Assembly: GCF_014489515.1 (NCBI RefSeq)
Contig: NZ_CP060782.1
Coordinates: forward strand, 1,116,001-1,180,000
Direction: 5' to 3'
Length of the DNA: 64,000 nucleotides
DNA from: Sphingomonas sediminicola
Lineage (GTDB): Bacteria > Pseudomonadota > Alphaproteobacteria > Sphingomonadales > Sphingomonadaceae
The position numbers were made by a program, and so were the translations under genes. The notes beneath the pieces are model-generated. The model searched no databases and had not been told where the DNA came from. It was given only the letters and a program-made list of their open reading frames with translations. Below are positions 13,178-23,349 of the stretch, piece after piece (the stretch's first letter is position 1; each line of letters starts with the position of its first letter).

Positions 13178-14378
13178 TCGTCTCTAGGTTCCTCACGATC
13201 GTGTCGAAGAACTGCTCGGTCGTCATCCACGGCTGATCCGGGCCGACGAGGATCGCGAGGTCCTTGGTCATGTGACCGGCCTCCACCGTATCGATGCAGA
13301 CTCGCTCGAGCGTCTCTGCGAAGCGGACCACGTCCGGGGTTTCGTCCAACTTGCCGCGGAACTTGAGGCCGCCCGTCCAGGCGAAGATCGACGCGATCGG
13401 GTTGGTCGAGGTCGCCTTGCCTTGCTGGTGCATGCGGTAGTGGCGGGTAACCGTGCCGTGGGCTGCTTCCGCCTCGACCGTCTTGCCGTCCGGAGTCATT
13501 AGGATCGAGGTCATGAGGCCCAATGAACCGAAGCCCTGCGCGACCTGGTCCGACTGGACGTCGCCGTCGTAGTTCTTGCAGGCCCAGATGAACTTGCCGC
13601 TCCACTTGAGAGCAGAGGCGACCATGTCGTCGATCAGGCGGTGTTGGTACTCGATGCCAATTTCATCGAACTTAGCCTTGAATTCGCTATCGAAAATCTC
13701 CTGGAAGATGTCCTTGAAGCGACCGTCATAGGCCTTGAGGATCGTGTTCTTCGTCGACAGGTAGACCGGCCACTTACGGTTGATGCCGTAGTTGAAGCAG
13801 GCTCGGGCGAAGTCGCGGATGGACTCGTCTAGGTTGTACATGCCCATGGCGACGCCGGCGCTCGGGAAGTCGAAGACCTCGTATTCAAGCTTGTCGCCGC
13901 TGTTGCCTTCCCACTTGATCGTGAGCTTGCCGGGGCCAGGGACCAGGAAATCGGTCGCCTTGTATTGGTCACCGAATGCGTGACGGCCGATCACGATCGG
14001 GTCGGTCCAGCCCGGGATGATCCTCGGCACGTTGGCGATGACGATCGGCTCACGGAATACGACGCCGCCTAGGATGTTGCGGATGGTGCCGTTGGGCGAC
14101 TTCCACATCTTCTTAAGGCTGAACTCCTCGACCCGGGCTTCGTCAGGAGTGATCGTGGCGCATTTCACGCCGACGCCGTGCTTCTTGATCGCTTCGGCGG
14201 CGTCGACGGTGATCTTGTCCTCGGTCTCGTCGCGCTTCTCGATGCCAAGGTCGTAGTAGAGCAGGTCGACGTCGAGAAAAGGCAGGATCAGCCGTTCGCG
14301 GATCCACTGCCAGATGATGCGGGTCATCTCGTCGCCGTCGAGCTCGACGACCGGGTTCTTCACCTTGATCTTGGTCAT
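13125..14378 (-). CDS. icd: NADP-dependent isocitrate dehydrogenase
   Basis: TCA-cycle enzyme converting isocitrate to 2-oxoglutarate and NADPH. At 417 residues it matches the homodimeric, eukaryote-like type found in alphaproteobacteria. Visible landmarks are [13 protein letters not shown] at the N-terminus, [12 protein letters not shown] for substrate binding, the [12 protein letters not shown] stretch, and [11 protein letters not shown] in the cofactor region. The ATG at 14378 follows AGGA. The gene is intact and divergent from psd, with about 100 bases between them. Confidence 0.96.
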   Translation of the reverse strand: MTKIKVKNPVVELDGDEMTRIIWQWIRERLILPFLDVDLLYYDLGIEKRDETEDKITVDAAEAIKKHGVGVKCATITPDEARVEEFSLKKMWKSPNGTIRNILGGVVFREPIVIANVPRIIPGWTDPIVIGRHAFGDQYKATDFLVPGPGKLTIKWEGNSGDKLEYEVFDFPSAGVAMGMYNLDESIRDFARACFNYGINRKWPVYLSTKNTILKAYDGRFKDIFQEIFDSEFKAKFDEIGIEYQHRLIDDMVASALKWSGKFIWACKNYDGDVQSDQVAQGFGSLGLMTSILMTPDGKTVEAEAAHGTVTRHYRMHQQGKATSTNPIASIFAWTGGLKFRGKLDETPDVVRFAETLERVCIDTVEAGHMTKDLAILVGPDQPWMTTEQFFDTIVRNLETTMASWEKAPQATEPARA

Positions 14379-14480
14379 TATTGTCCTGCTTTTCCGGGTT
14401 TGGCGGGGCATTAGGACGCGGCCCGCGATCAGGCAACCGCAGCGTTGTGCAGCCGGGGAGCCGCGCTTAAGGGAGTGCGC

Positions 14481-15224
14481 ATGCCTTCTCTGGACAAGCC
14501 TAATGGCGCCCTGACCACCCCAACCACCGTCAAATGGCGCTTCCCTTCAACCCACCCTGAAGGGCGCAAGTTCGCCGCCGGTTCGGCAGCGCTGACGCTA
14601 TTCGCTTTCCTGCTCGGATGGCAGTTCATCGCATGGCTGCTGGTCGGCCTGACGGTCTGGATCTTCGCTTTCTTTCGCGACCCGATCCGAACCACGCCTC
14701 GCGGCGATAATATCGTAATCGCACCGGCGGACGGCCTCATCACGATGATCAGCAGGGTGCCCACGCCGCCAGAACTCGCTGGCGCGGACGGCCTCGACGG
14801 CGCGGAATACACGCGCGTATCGATCTTCATGAGCGTCTTCGACGTGCACATTAATCGCTCGCCGGTCGGCGGGCGCGTCCGCAAGGTTGCCTATATCCCC
14901 GGCAAGTTCGTGAATGCCGATCTGGACAAGGCCAGCGAGGACAATGAGCGACAGCATGTCGTCGTCGAGACCGCAGCGGGCGTCCGCATCGGTTTCACGC
15001 AGATCGCCGGGCTGGTTGCACGCCGGATCCTGACTTTCGTTCGCGAAGGCGACCAGGTCGAAGCGGGCGAGAGGGTAGGGCTGATCCGCTTCGGAAGCCG
15101 CGTCGACGTCTACTTGCCTGCGGGTACGGGGCCTCGGGTCCTGCTCGGACAGAGGGCGATTGCGGGTGAGACGGTGATCGCCGAACTCGGAGCTCAGCCG
15201 GACTTGATCGGGTTCAGCCAGTGA
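14481..15224 (+). CDS. psd: Phosphatidylserine decarboxylase
   Basis: Inner-membrane enzyme making phosphatidylethanolamine. At about 247 residues it is the short type. Hydrophobic segments near 35-70 anchor it. The self-cleavage site that makes the pyruvoyl cofactor is the serine of the [12 protein letters not shown] block near residue 205. [11 protein letters not shown] is also typical. The ATG at 14481 follows GGGAG; an upstream in-frame start has no such site. The stop overlaps the start of pssA, the preceding enzyme of the pathway, so the two are coupled. Confidence 0.94.
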   Translation: MPSLDKPNGALTTPTTVKWRFPSTHPEGRKFAAGSAALTLFAFLLGWQFIAWLLVGLTVWIFAFFRDPIRTTPRGDNIVIAPADGLITMISRVPTPPELAGADGLDGAEYTRVSIFMSVFDVHINRSPVGGRVRKVAYIPGKFVNADLDKASEDNERQHVVVETAAGVRIGFTQIAGLVARRILTFVREGDQVEAGERVGLIRFGSRVDVYLPAGTGPRVLLGQRAIAGETVIAELGAQPDLIGFSQ

Positions 15225-16042
15225 TGGACGAGCCCGAGCAACGCCTGCGGCACGGTATTCCATTCCGTGCGATGATCCCCAACGCGATCACTCTGCTGGC
15301 CCTGTGCTTCGGACTGACCGGAGTCAGCTTCGCGATCGGCGCTGAATGGGAGAAGGCCCTGGCCGCAGTCGTGTTCGCCGGCGTGCTGGATGGGCTTGAC
15401 GGCCGCATTGCCCGGCTGTTGAGGGCTCAGAGCAGGTTCGGTGCGGAGTTGGACTCGCTCAGCGACAATATCGCCTTCGGGACTGCTCCGGCGCTGATCC
15501 TGTTTCTCTGGTCGCTTCAGACGGCACCAAGATTCGGATGGATCGCTGCGCTCGCTTTGGCGGTTTGTTGCGCTCTTCGGCTCGCCCGGTTCAATGCTCG
15601 AATCGATGCCACCGAGCAGCCGCACAAGTCCGCCGGCTTCAATACAGGGGTTCCTGCTCCCGCCGGGGCAGGGTTGGCTTTCGTCCCAATCTTTCTCTGG
15701 TTGATCACGGGCGACGAGGTGTTCCGCCGCTGGGAGCCGGTGATGGCGTGGACGCTCTTCATCGCGGCGCTGATGATCTCGAGCCTTCCAACCTACAGCT
15801 GGTCGTCGATCCGAATTCGAAGTGGCTGGCGTTTGTTTGCGCTTGCGGGCGTCGCGCTGCTCGGCGCCGCCCTGATCCGCGCGCCATGGGTCACGCTTTT
15901 GATCGTCGCACTACTGTATCTGGCTATGCTGCCGTTTGCCTTCGCGTCGTATCAGCGGGTCAGGCGGCGGCGCGCAATTGCGGCTGCGCCCGCATCGGCT
16001 TCCGCTTCGCAATCCGCGCGCGAGCCGGTCGCGACCGAATAA
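15221..16042 (+). CDS. pssA: CDP-diacylglycerol-serine O-phosphatidyltransferase
   Basis: Membrane enzyme joining serine to CDP-diacylglycerol, the step before Psd. The CDP-alcohol phosphotransferase signature is complete: [10 protein letters not shown] followed by GAELDSLSD, with all the metal-binding aspartates. Several membrane helices follow, and the C-terminus is basic then Ala/Ser-rich. It starts with GTG 15221 or ATG 15224, either overlapping the psd stop. The 3' end overlaps a small convergent gene. Confidence 0.94.
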   Translation: MMDEPEQRLRHGIPFRAMIPNAITLLALCFGLTGVSFAIGAEWEKALAAVVFAGVLDGLDGRIARLLRAQSRFGAELDSLSDNIAFGTAPALILFLWSLQTAPRFGWIAALALAVCCALRLARFNARIDATEQPHKSAGFNTGVPAPAGAGLAFVPIFLWLITGDEVFRRWEPVMAWTLFIAALMISSLPTYSWSSIRIRSGWRLFALAGVALLGAALIRAPWVTLLIVALLYLAMLPFAFASYQRVRRRRAIAAAPASASASQSAREPVATE

Positions 16043-16187
16043 CCAGAGACGTTCCACGGACGGCTGGTGTTTCGCCACGCAGGGCCGCGGCGATGCGCGA
16101 CCCGGTGCGTACGAACATTTCGGTGAAAACGGCTGCGGTCAGCCAGAGTGCCGACAGGAAAGCCAAGGTAGCGAGCGGTGCAAGCAT
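15960..16187 (-). CDS. Small single-pass membrane protein, unknown
   Basis: A 75-residue product: a hydrophobic helix at the N-terminus (about 1-25, LAPLATLAFLSALWLTAAVF), then a short amphipathic part and a strongly basic tail ending in LRAAA. The ATG at 16187 has an AGGGA ribosome site. The reading frame resembles small unnamed sphingomonad proteins I recall, but I cannot check that. A perfect LexA-type direct repeat lies 88 bases upstream of the start, so SOS induction is possible. The last 83 bases overlap the end of pssA on the other strand. Confidence 0.6.
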   Translation of the reverse strand: MLAPLATLAFLSALWLTAAVFTEMFVRTGSRIAAALRGETPAVRGTSLVIRSRPARARIAKRKPMRAQPQLRAAA

Positions 16188-16274
16188 GAGCGACGTCCCT
16201 TGTTTGGTGGCACAACCGTAACGAACTCGCTTTGTTCCGTTTCGGGTTGCGCCAAGCTGCTGGGACGGAACAAT

Positions 16275-16289
16275 GTTCCTGCTTTGTTC
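16275..16289. promoter_or_regulatory. Candidate LexA (SOS) box
   Basis: GTTC-N7-GTTC, the alphaproteobacterial LexA operator pattern, sits in the divergent gap between the small membrane protein and rpsB. With this base composition the pattern should occur by chance about once or twice in 64 kb, but rarely in a short gene-start region. A hypothesis. Confidence 0.4.
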
Positions 16290-16328
16290 TGGTTCGTCAA
16301 GTGGCAATTTGAACGCGCGCCTGCGCCC

Positions 16329-16357
16329 TTGAAAGAAATAGCTCCTTCCGCTAACTG
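16329..16357 (+). promoter_or_regulatory. Possible sigma-70 type promoter of rpsB
   Basis: TTGAAA and TAACTG separated by 17 bases, about 90 bases before the rpsB start. The -10 is weak, but it is the best match in the gap of about 260 bases, which holds no gene. Confidence 0.3.
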
Positions 16358-16450
16358 GCCCGCCATCCCACAGGCGGAGCTAACATACCGGTGCCAGTCG
16401 TAAGGCTGGTTACATGGCTCCGCTGAGGCACAACCGGAAGGAGACTACCC

Positions 16451-17206
<756 letters not shown>

Positions 17207-17208
17207 GT

Positions 17209-17236
17209 CTGCTTCCCTCGCGAAGCGGGGGAGCAG
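17209..17236 (+). other. Hairpin between rpsB and tsf
   Basis: The arms CTGCTTCCC...CGC and GCG...GGGGAGCAG pair with one bulge around a GAA loop. There is no T run after it, so it is not a plain terminator. A partial attenuator or mRNA-stability element that sets S2:EF-Ts ratios is a reasonable guess. Confidence 0.45.
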
Positions 17237-17299
17237 TACTTACATTCAAGCTTGAACGAGCTCCTGCGACACGCGGGGCCCTTAGAGGGAATTAGAGAA

Positions 17300-18244
17300 A
17301 TGGCTGAGATTACGGCCGCGACCGTGAAGGAACTCCGTGAGCGCACCGGCGCCGGGATGATGGATTGCAAGAAGGCGCTTGCTGAAGCCAATGGCGACAT
17401 GGAAGCCGCCATCGACTGGCTGCGTGCCAAGGGCCTCGCGGCTGCCGCCAAGAAGGCAGGCCGCACGGCCGCAGAGGGCCTCGTCGGCGTGGCCGTCGAA
17501 GGAACTCGTGGTGCGGTTGTCGAGGTGAACTCGGAGACGGACTTCGTCGCCAAGAACGAGATCTTCCAGGATTTCGTCCGCAACGTTGCACAGATCGCAC
17601 TGAAGGACGGCTCTGACATCGAGGCGCTCTCGAGCGCTGCTTACCCGTCGGGTGGAACGGTTGCCGAGACGCTGACGGACAACATCGCCAAGATCGGCGA
17701 GAACCAGTCGCTGCGCCGCGCCGCGGTCGTGGAAGTGAAGGAGGGCGTTGTCGTTCCTTACGTCCACAACCAGGTCGTTCCGGGCCTCGGCAAGATCGGC
17801 GTGCTGGTCGCTCTCGAGAGCGCTGCTCCGTCCGAAACGCTAACCGCCCTTGGCAAGCAGATCGCGATGCATGTCGCGGCTGCGAACCCGCTGGCGCTAA
17901 ACGCGGACGAGCTCGATCCGGAGTTGGTCGAGCGTGAGCGCGCGATCGCGATGGAAAAGGCGAAGGAAAGTGGCAAGCCACAGAACATCGTCGAGAAGAT
18001 GGTCGAAGGCGGCCTCGGCAAGTTCCGCAAGGACAATGCGCTCTTGTCGCAGCTGTTCGTGATGGACAACAAGACGCCGGTCGCGGACGTCGTCGCGCAG
18101 GCAGCGAAGGAAGCCGGCACGGGCATCGTCCTAAAGAGCTTCACCCGCTTCCAGCTCGGTGAAGGCATCGAGAAGAAGCAGGAAGACTTCGCGGCGGAAG
18201 TCGCGGCGGCTGCCGGCTCCTCGAAGGCTGAACCGGTCGCCTAA
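17300..18244 (+). CDS. tsf: Elongation factor Ts
   Basis: Nucleotide exchange factor for EF-Tu. It is 314 residues long and begins [27 protein letters not shown], the conserved N-terminal module that inserts into EF-Tu. The core has [14 protein letters not shown] and the TPVADVVAQ segment near the C-terminus. The start at 17300 keeps the family N-terminus; an upstream in-frame start would add 16 unrelated residues. A factor-independent terminator follows. Confidence 0.97.
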   Translation: MAEITAATVKELRERTGAGMMDCKKALAEANGDMEAAIDWLRAKGLAAAAKKAGRTAAEGLVGVAVEGTRGAVVEVNSETDFVAKNEIFQDFVRNVAQIALKDGSDIEALSSAAYPSGGTVAETLTDNIAKIGENQSLRRAAVVEVKEGVVVPYVHNQVVPGLGKIGVLVALESAAPSETLTALGKQIAMHVAAANPLALNADELDPELVERERAIAMEKAKESGKPQNIVEKMVEGGLGKFRKDNALLSQLFVMDNKTPVADVVAQAAKEAGTGIVLKSFTRFQLGEGIEKKQEDFAAEVAAAAGSSKAEPVA

Positions 18245-18273
18245 GACATTTTGTCTTGGCTGTTGGAAAATGA

Positions 18274-18303
18274 GGCGGGCGCGCTAAAGCGTGTCCGCCT
18301 TTT
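18274..18303 (+). terminator. Factor-independent terminator after tsf
   Basis: An 11-bp stem (GGCGGGCGCGC against GCGTGTCCGCC, with two G-T pairs), a TAAA loop, then TTTT. It lies between tsf and pyrH and probably ends or attenuates rpsB-tsf transcription. Confidence 0.75.
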
Positions 18304-18329
18304 CCATATCTGAAGGACGTTGCGCCCGA

Positions 18330-19048
18330 ATGACCCGCCCACGCTTCAACCGGATCCTGCTGAAGCTCTCGGGTGAGGCGCTGATGGGGCAGGGCCAGTT
18401 CGGCATCGACCCGGAAGCTGCCGCAGGACTGGCAAGCGAAATTGCCGCGGCAAAGGCCAAGGGTCACGAACTGTGCCTGGTCGTCGGCGGCGGCAACATC
18501 TTCCGGGCATGGCTGCAGCGGCGAAAGGCTTCGACCGGGCGACCGCGGATTACATGGGAATGCTGGCAACGGTCATGAACGCACTGGCACTTCAGAATGC
18601 ACTGGAGAAGCAAGGTGTCGATACCCGAGTGATGTCGGCGATCCCGATGGCCAGCGTTTCCGAGCCCTACATTCGCCGCCGGGCACTCAGGCATCTCGAG
18701 AAGGGCCGGATCGTCCTGTTCGCCGCCGGCACGGGCAATCCTTACTTCACAACCGACACCGCCGCAGCGTTGCGGGCGGCCGAAATGGGCTGCGACGCCT
18801 TGTTCAAGGGCACCAGCGTCGACGGGATCTACACTGCCGACCCAAAGAAGAAAGCCGACGCTACCCGTTACGAAAGCCTGAGCTTCAACAAGGTGTTGAG
18901 CGACGACCTTAAGGTCATGGATGCAGCGGCAGTTGCGCTGTGCCGCGACAACAATATTCCGATCGTGGTCTTCAACATCCGCCAGCCCGGTAATCTCGCA
19001 GAGATCATCGAGGGCCGCGGGACCGCCACGGTCGTCCAGGGAGAGTAA
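18330..19048 (+). CDS. pyrH: Uridylate kinase (one frameshift)
   Basis: Phosphorylates UMP to UDP and is essential for pyrimidine and envelope precursors. The amino-acid-kinase fold starts [13 protein letters not shown] and [13 protein letters not shown]. Later come [17 protein letters not shown] and the nucleotide-binding [20 protein letters not shown]. One G is missing at the GGG of 18505-18507, just after NIFR; repair joins NIFRG to [17 protein letters not shown]. About 240 residues after repair. frr follows after two bases, as in most bacteria. Confidence 0.95.
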
Positions 19049-19050
19049 GC

Positions 19051-19611
19051 ATGACGACGAGCATCGATAAATCCGACCTCCAGCGCCGAATGCACGGCGC
19101 GCTCGAAGCACTGAAGCATGATCTCGCCGGCCTTCGTACAGGACGCGCATCGACGGCTTTGCTCGATCCCGTTCACGTCGAGGTCTACGGCGCGAACATG
19201 CCGCTGAACCAGATAGCGACTGTTTCCGTGCCAGAGGCGCGCATGCTTTCGGTCCAGGTGTGGGATCGTTCGAACGTGCAGCCCGTCGAGAAGGCAATTC
19301 GCTCCGCCGGACTCGGCCTCAACCCGATCACCGACGGTCAGATGATCCGCTTGCCGATCCCCGAACTCACGGAGGAGCGTCGCAAGGAGCTTGCCAAGCT
19401 GGTTGGCCAATATGCGGAAAAGGCGCGCATCGCCGTTCGCAATGTCCGCCGCGATGGCATGGAGCATCTCAAGGCTGACGAGAAGAAGCACGACATCAGC
19501 GAGGACGAGCGCAAGCGCCTCGAGACTGAGGTACAAAAGCTGACGGACGATACGATCAAGGAGATCGATACGGCGGCAGAAACCAAGGAAAAGGAAATCC
19601 TCGGCAAGTGA
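19051..19611 (+). CDS. frr: Ribosome recycling factor
   Basis: Works with EF-G to split post-termination ribosomes. At 186 residues it is standard length. It shows the [20 protein letters not shown] segment and the [17 protein letters not shown] block, then the helical [13 protein letters not shown] region that reaches the ribosome. GGGAG precedes the ATG. The stop overlaps the uppS start (GTGA). Confidence 0.97.
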   Translation: MTTSIDKSDLQRRMHGALEALKHDLAGLRTGRASTALLDPVHVEVYGANMPLNQIATVSVPEARMLSVQVWDRSNVQPVEKAIRSAGLGLNPITDGQMIRLPIPELTEERRKELAKLVGQYAEKARIAVRNVRRDGMEHLKADEKKHDISEDERKRLETEVQKLTDDTIKEIDTAAETKEKEILGK

Positions 19612-20355
19612 CGCCTGCCGCCGCTCCGAACGAAGCTGAGCGGCCGGCCAAAGAAGGCGGGTCGGTTCCGCGCCATGTCGCCATCATTATGGACGGCAAC
19701 GGCCGCTGGGCGAATAAGCGCGGGCTGCCCCGTGTTGCAGGCCATCGGGCGGGCGCAGAGGCTGTTCGACGAACATTGCGGGCTGCCGTCAAAAATGGCG
19801 TAGAAGTCCTTACCCTCTATGCCTTTTCGTCCGAGAATTGGCGCCGCCCCGAGGAGGAAGTGTCCGACCTTAAGGGGCTGCTCGGCTATTATCTTGAACG
19901 CGAGCTGGATTCGCTCGCCAAAGAGGGCGTGAAGCTCAGGCTGATCGGGGATTACGAGGCTTTCGGGCCCGATCTGTCGAAACGCCTTGAAAAGGCGATG
20001 GCGAGCCTTCAGTCGAATAGGCGGCTGACGCTCGTCGTGGCGCTCAATTACGGGTCGCGTGCAGAAATCGCCGCCGCAGCCCGGAAGCTCGCAACCAAGG
20101 CAGTATCAGGGAGATCGAACCCGCCTCGATCGATGAGGAGGCGTTGGGATCACATCTACAGACCCATGGCCTTCCGGAACTCGACCTCCTGATACGGACT
20201 TCCGGCGAAGTCCGTTTGTCAAACTTCCTGCTGTGGCAGGCTGCCTATGCGGAACTGGTCTTCACGCCGACGTTGTGGCCCGATTTTGATGAGGCCGAGC
20301 TAGTCAAAGCGATTGAGCAGTTTGCCGCCGTGAGCGGCGGTTCGGAGGCCGGTGA
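19608..20355 (+). CDS. uppS: Undecaprenyl diphosphate synthase (two frameshifts)
   Basis: Cis-prenyltransferase making the C55 lipid carrier for peptidoglycan. The signature [13 protein letters not shown] (catalytic Asp) and [11 protein letters not shown] are clear, followed by [12 protein letters not shown]. After repair the C-terminal [20 protein letters not shown] and ERRFGGR appear. Breaks lie at the GGG of 20109-20111 and at 20332 (GG read as G); both need one added G. The repaired protein is about 249 residues. It starts GTG at 19608, overlapping frr, and ends overlapping the cdsA start. Confidence 0.94.
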
Positions 20356-20985
20356 ACGAGCTAACAACCCGTGTCATCTCTGGAATCGCCATGGTCGTCG
20401 TCGCGCTCATGGCGGCGGTGCTGGGTGGATATTATTTCGCATTCCTGGTCGCCGCTGCGGCCACGGGCATGTTCTACGAATGGATGCGGATTGTCCGGGG
20501 CTGGGCCTTCATTGGTCAGTCGGCGGTTTCTTCTACTGCCTGCTGCCTGCACTCGCCCTTCTCTGGATCCGCGACCGGAGCGGCGATCAGGGCCTATCGT
20601 TGCTGCTGTGGGTTTTCGTTGTGACGTGGTCGACCGACATCGGCGCCTATTTCGCGGGCAGGCGCTTTGGGAAGCGCAAGCTCGCACCCACGATAAGTCC
20701 CGGCAAAACGGTCGAGGGCCTGTGGGCGGAATGGCCGCTGCAGCATTGCTCGGAGCAGCCTGGGTTCTCTCAACGGATCTCAACTGGGCTCTGCTTCCAC
20801 TCGCACCCCTGTTCGCCGTTGCCGCGCAGGCCGGCGATCTGTTCGAGAGCAAGATGAAGCGGATGGCCGGGATCAAGGATTCCGGGTCATGGCTGCCGGG
20901 ACACGGCGGTCTCCTGGACCGTCTTGATGGCCTAGTTCCAGTTGCGGTTCTGACCGTTGCGGCGCAGGCAGCGGGCTTAGCGTGA
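20352..20985 (+). CDS. cdsA: Phosphatidate cytidylyltransferase (two frameshifts)
   Basis: Membrane enzyme making CDP-diacylglycerol, the substrate of PssA encoded about 5 kb upstream. Hydrophobic helices dominate the N-terminus. The family signature appears as [12 protein letters not shown] and the C-terminal [26 protein letters not shown]. Breaks lie at about 20521-20524 (GG for GGG) and 20724-20726 (GGG for GGGG). At about 211 residues it is short for the family, so the N-terminal helices may be fewer. Start GTG 20352 overlaps the uppS stop and the end overlaps dxr. Confidence 0.92.
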
Positions 20986-22139
20986 AGAAAGTCGCAATTC
21001 TCGGCTCCACCGGCTCGATCGGGAAATCGACGCTCGACCTCATCGAGCGATCGCCGGACAAGTTCGAGATCACGGCCCTGACGGCGGCTGTGAACGTGGA
21101 CGCGCTCGCCGACGCAGCCCGACGGACTAACGCCAGGCTTGCGGTCATCGCGGACGAGAGCCGGCTTCGCGACCTGGAAGATGCGCTTCAGGGTAGCGGT
21201 TGCCAGGCGGCCGCTGGCGCCGATTCGCTGGTAGGAGCAGCAACGGGCGACTCCGATCTCGTCATGGCGGCTATCGTCGGCTGTGCGGGGCTGCGACCGA
21301 CCATGGCGGCTGTCGAGGCGGGGAAGACCGTCGCTCTTGCCAACAAGGAGGCATTGGTCACCGCTGGCGACCTGATGACCGAAGCCGCAAAGACCAGCGG
21401 CGCCACCCTGCTTCCCGTCGACAGCGAGCATAACGCCATTTTCCAGTCGCTTGCGGGGAGCCGCATCGACCAGGTCTCAAGGATCATCCTGACTGCCAGC
21501 GGCGGACCGTTCAGGACGGCTTCGGCGGAGGCTATGCGCAACGCCACGCCAGCTCAGGCCGTGGCGCATCCGAACTGGACCATGGGAGCAAAGATCTCGG
21601 TCGATTCGGCGACCCTGATGAACAAGGGGCTCGAGCTGATCGAGGCGCATTATCTCTTCGGGCTTCCGTCCGAGCGCATCGACATTCTCGTCCACCCGCA
21701 GTCGGTGATCCATTCGCTGGTCGAATTCATCGACGGGTCTGTGCTGGCCCAGCTAGGTTCGCCGGATATGCGGATTCCGATCGCCTATGCGCTGGCCTGG
21801 CCGGAACGCATGCCGACGCCAGCCCAGCGCCTCGATCTTGCCGCTATAGCGAGACTGGATTTCGGGGAGCCCGACCTCGAGCGTTTCCCGGCGCTTCGAC
21901 TGTCGCGAGAAGCACTTGAGGCAGGTGGGTCGGCGCCGGCGGCGCTCAATGCCGCAAACGAAGTGGCCGTCGCGACTTTCCTCGACGGCAAGATTTCCTT
22001 CCCGGACATCAGCAAGTTGGTCGATATGGCTCTTCAAGAAAATGAAAGCCCGGCTCCGCGATCCATCGAAGATGTGTTTGAAATCGACCGGAAAGTCCGC
22101 ACTGATGTGACCGCAATGATCGAAGGGCGCTGCGCCTGA
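20982..22139 (+). CDS. dxr: 1-deoxy-D-xylulose 5-phosphate reductoisomerase
   Basis: First committed step of the MEP isoprenoid pathway, making 2-C-methylerythritol 4-phosphate with NADPH. 385 intact residues. The cofactor motif is ILGSTGSIGKSTL at the N-terminus. The metal and substrate site is LPVDSEHNAIFQ. The flexible-loop PNWTMGAKIS and SATLMNKGLELIEA blocks are present. The start GTG overlaps cdsA, and the stop overlaps the ATG of rseP by one base. IspDF, a later step of the pathway, is also in this window. Confidence 0.97.
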   Translation: MKKVAILGSTGSIGKSTLDLIERSPDKFEITALTAAVNVDALADAARRTNARLAVIADESRLRDLEDALQGSGCQAAAGADSLVGAATGDSDLVMAAIVGCAGLRPTMAAVEAGKTVALANKEALVTAGDLMTEAAKTSGATLLPVDSEHNAIFQSLAGSRIDQVSRIILTASGGPFRTASAEAMRNATPAQAVAHPNWTMGAKISVDSATLMNKGLELIEAHYLFGLPSERIDILVHPQSVIHSLVEFIDGSVLAQLGSPDMRIPIAYALAWPERMPTPAQRLDLAAIARLDFGEPDLERFPALRLSREALEAGGSAPAALNAANEVAVATFLDGKISFPDISKLVDMALQENESPAPRSIEDVFEIDRKVRTDVTAMIEGRCA

Positions 22140-23268
22140 TGCTGTCGCAACCGCCAATCTGGCTGATCTTGATCGCGTTCGTCTGCGCGCTCGGACCGCT
22201 CGTCTTCATCCATGAGCTTGGCCATTATCTGGTCGCTCGCTGGCTGGGGGTCGGCGCCGAGATCTTCTCAATCGGATTCGGGCACGAGGTCACGGGCTGG
22301 ACAGACAAGCGTGGTACACGGTGGAAGGTGGGCTGGCTCCCGCTGGGTGGCTACGTGAGGTTCGTCGGCGACGAACATGCTGCGAGCGCTCCGGCCGATC
22401 AGGAACAACTTACGCCTGAGCAGCAGAAGATAAGCTTTCACCTGCGTCCGATCTGGCAGCGGTTTCTGATCGTGCTGGCCGGCCCAGTCTCGAATTTCCT
22501 GCTCGCGATCCTTATCTTTTCGGCCTTCTTCGCGATCTATGGAGCACCAAGGACGCCTCCTATCGTCAGCGAGGTCCAGCCGGAAAGCGCGGCCGCGACC
22601 GCGCAAATCCAGCCGGGCGACCGGATCCTGTCTATCGGTGGACGTCCGACCCCGACATTTGAAGAGCTTCGCAACTACGCCATGCTTCGCCCCGGCGAGA
22701 CGGTCACTATCGAGCTTGAACGCGAGCAAGTGGTTCGAGCGATCCAGGTGACGTTGGGCACTGACGTCGAAAGGGACAGGTTCGGGCAGACCTATCGAAG
22801 GGGCTTGCTGGGCGTGTCGCCCGTCGGGATCGTGTTCGAGCCGGTGCCGCCACTCAAGCTCGTACCAGCTGCCACGTCCTATGTCTGGCAGATGACTCGG
22901 ACGATGCTGGAGGCGCTGGGGCAGATCATCACCGGAAGACGTTCGGTCAAGGAACTTGGAGGTCCACTCAAGATCGCTCAGGTCGCGGGCCAGCAGGCGA
23001 GTTTGGGGCTTGTGGACTTCCTGAGCCTGCTCGCTTTGCTTTCAATTAATCTCGGATTCATCAACCTCTTGCCAGTCCCCATGCTGGATGGTGGACATCT
23101 CCTATTCTACGGAATCGAGGCCGTGCAGCGTCGCCCGGTCAGCCCGCGTGCTCAGGACTGGGCGTTCCGGGCGGTCTCGCATTCATCCTGGCCCTGCTCA
23201 TCTTCACAACCGTCAACGATTTGGGGTCGTTCGGCTTGTGGGAACGGCTTGGGCGCTTGATTGGCTAG
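22139..23268 (+). CDS. rseP: Site-2 intramembrane protease RseP (one frameshift)
   Basis: Membrane zinc protease that cuts transmembrane segments, classically of anti-sigma factors. The zinc site is FIHELGHYL near the N-terminus. A PDZ domain lies around residues 130-200 (IQPGDRILSIGG). The second metal motif is NLLPVPMLDGGH near 310. One G is missing at 23169-23171. Repair continues the last helix (FILALLIFTTVNDLGSFGLW) to a stop at 23268 instead of an unrelated tail. About 376 residues. It sits upstream of bamA, the usual place. Confidence 0.94.
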
Positions 23269-23349
23269 GACGGTTAGGGCAGGGCTGCACACCATTCCTG
23301 CGGACCGCTGAGGGGCGGCCGCTGATTCTTGCACAAAAGGCGGGGACGC

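Noticed and set aside
16268-16279. GGAACAATGTTCC palindrome as a second operator
   Set aside because: It overlaps the LexA-type repeat and can arise from its GTTC element. No separate regulator is indicated.
18501-18512. Programmed frameshifting in pyrH, alaS, dnaE and others
   Set aside because: No slippery heptamer or downstream structure is shared, and about thirty unrelated genes show the same one-base loss. Base-calling error explains all.
20361-21431. A 356-codon open frame antisense to cdsA and dxr
   Set aside because: GC-rich codon bias opens the reverse frame of dxr. No motif, no ribosome site, and both sense genes are certain.
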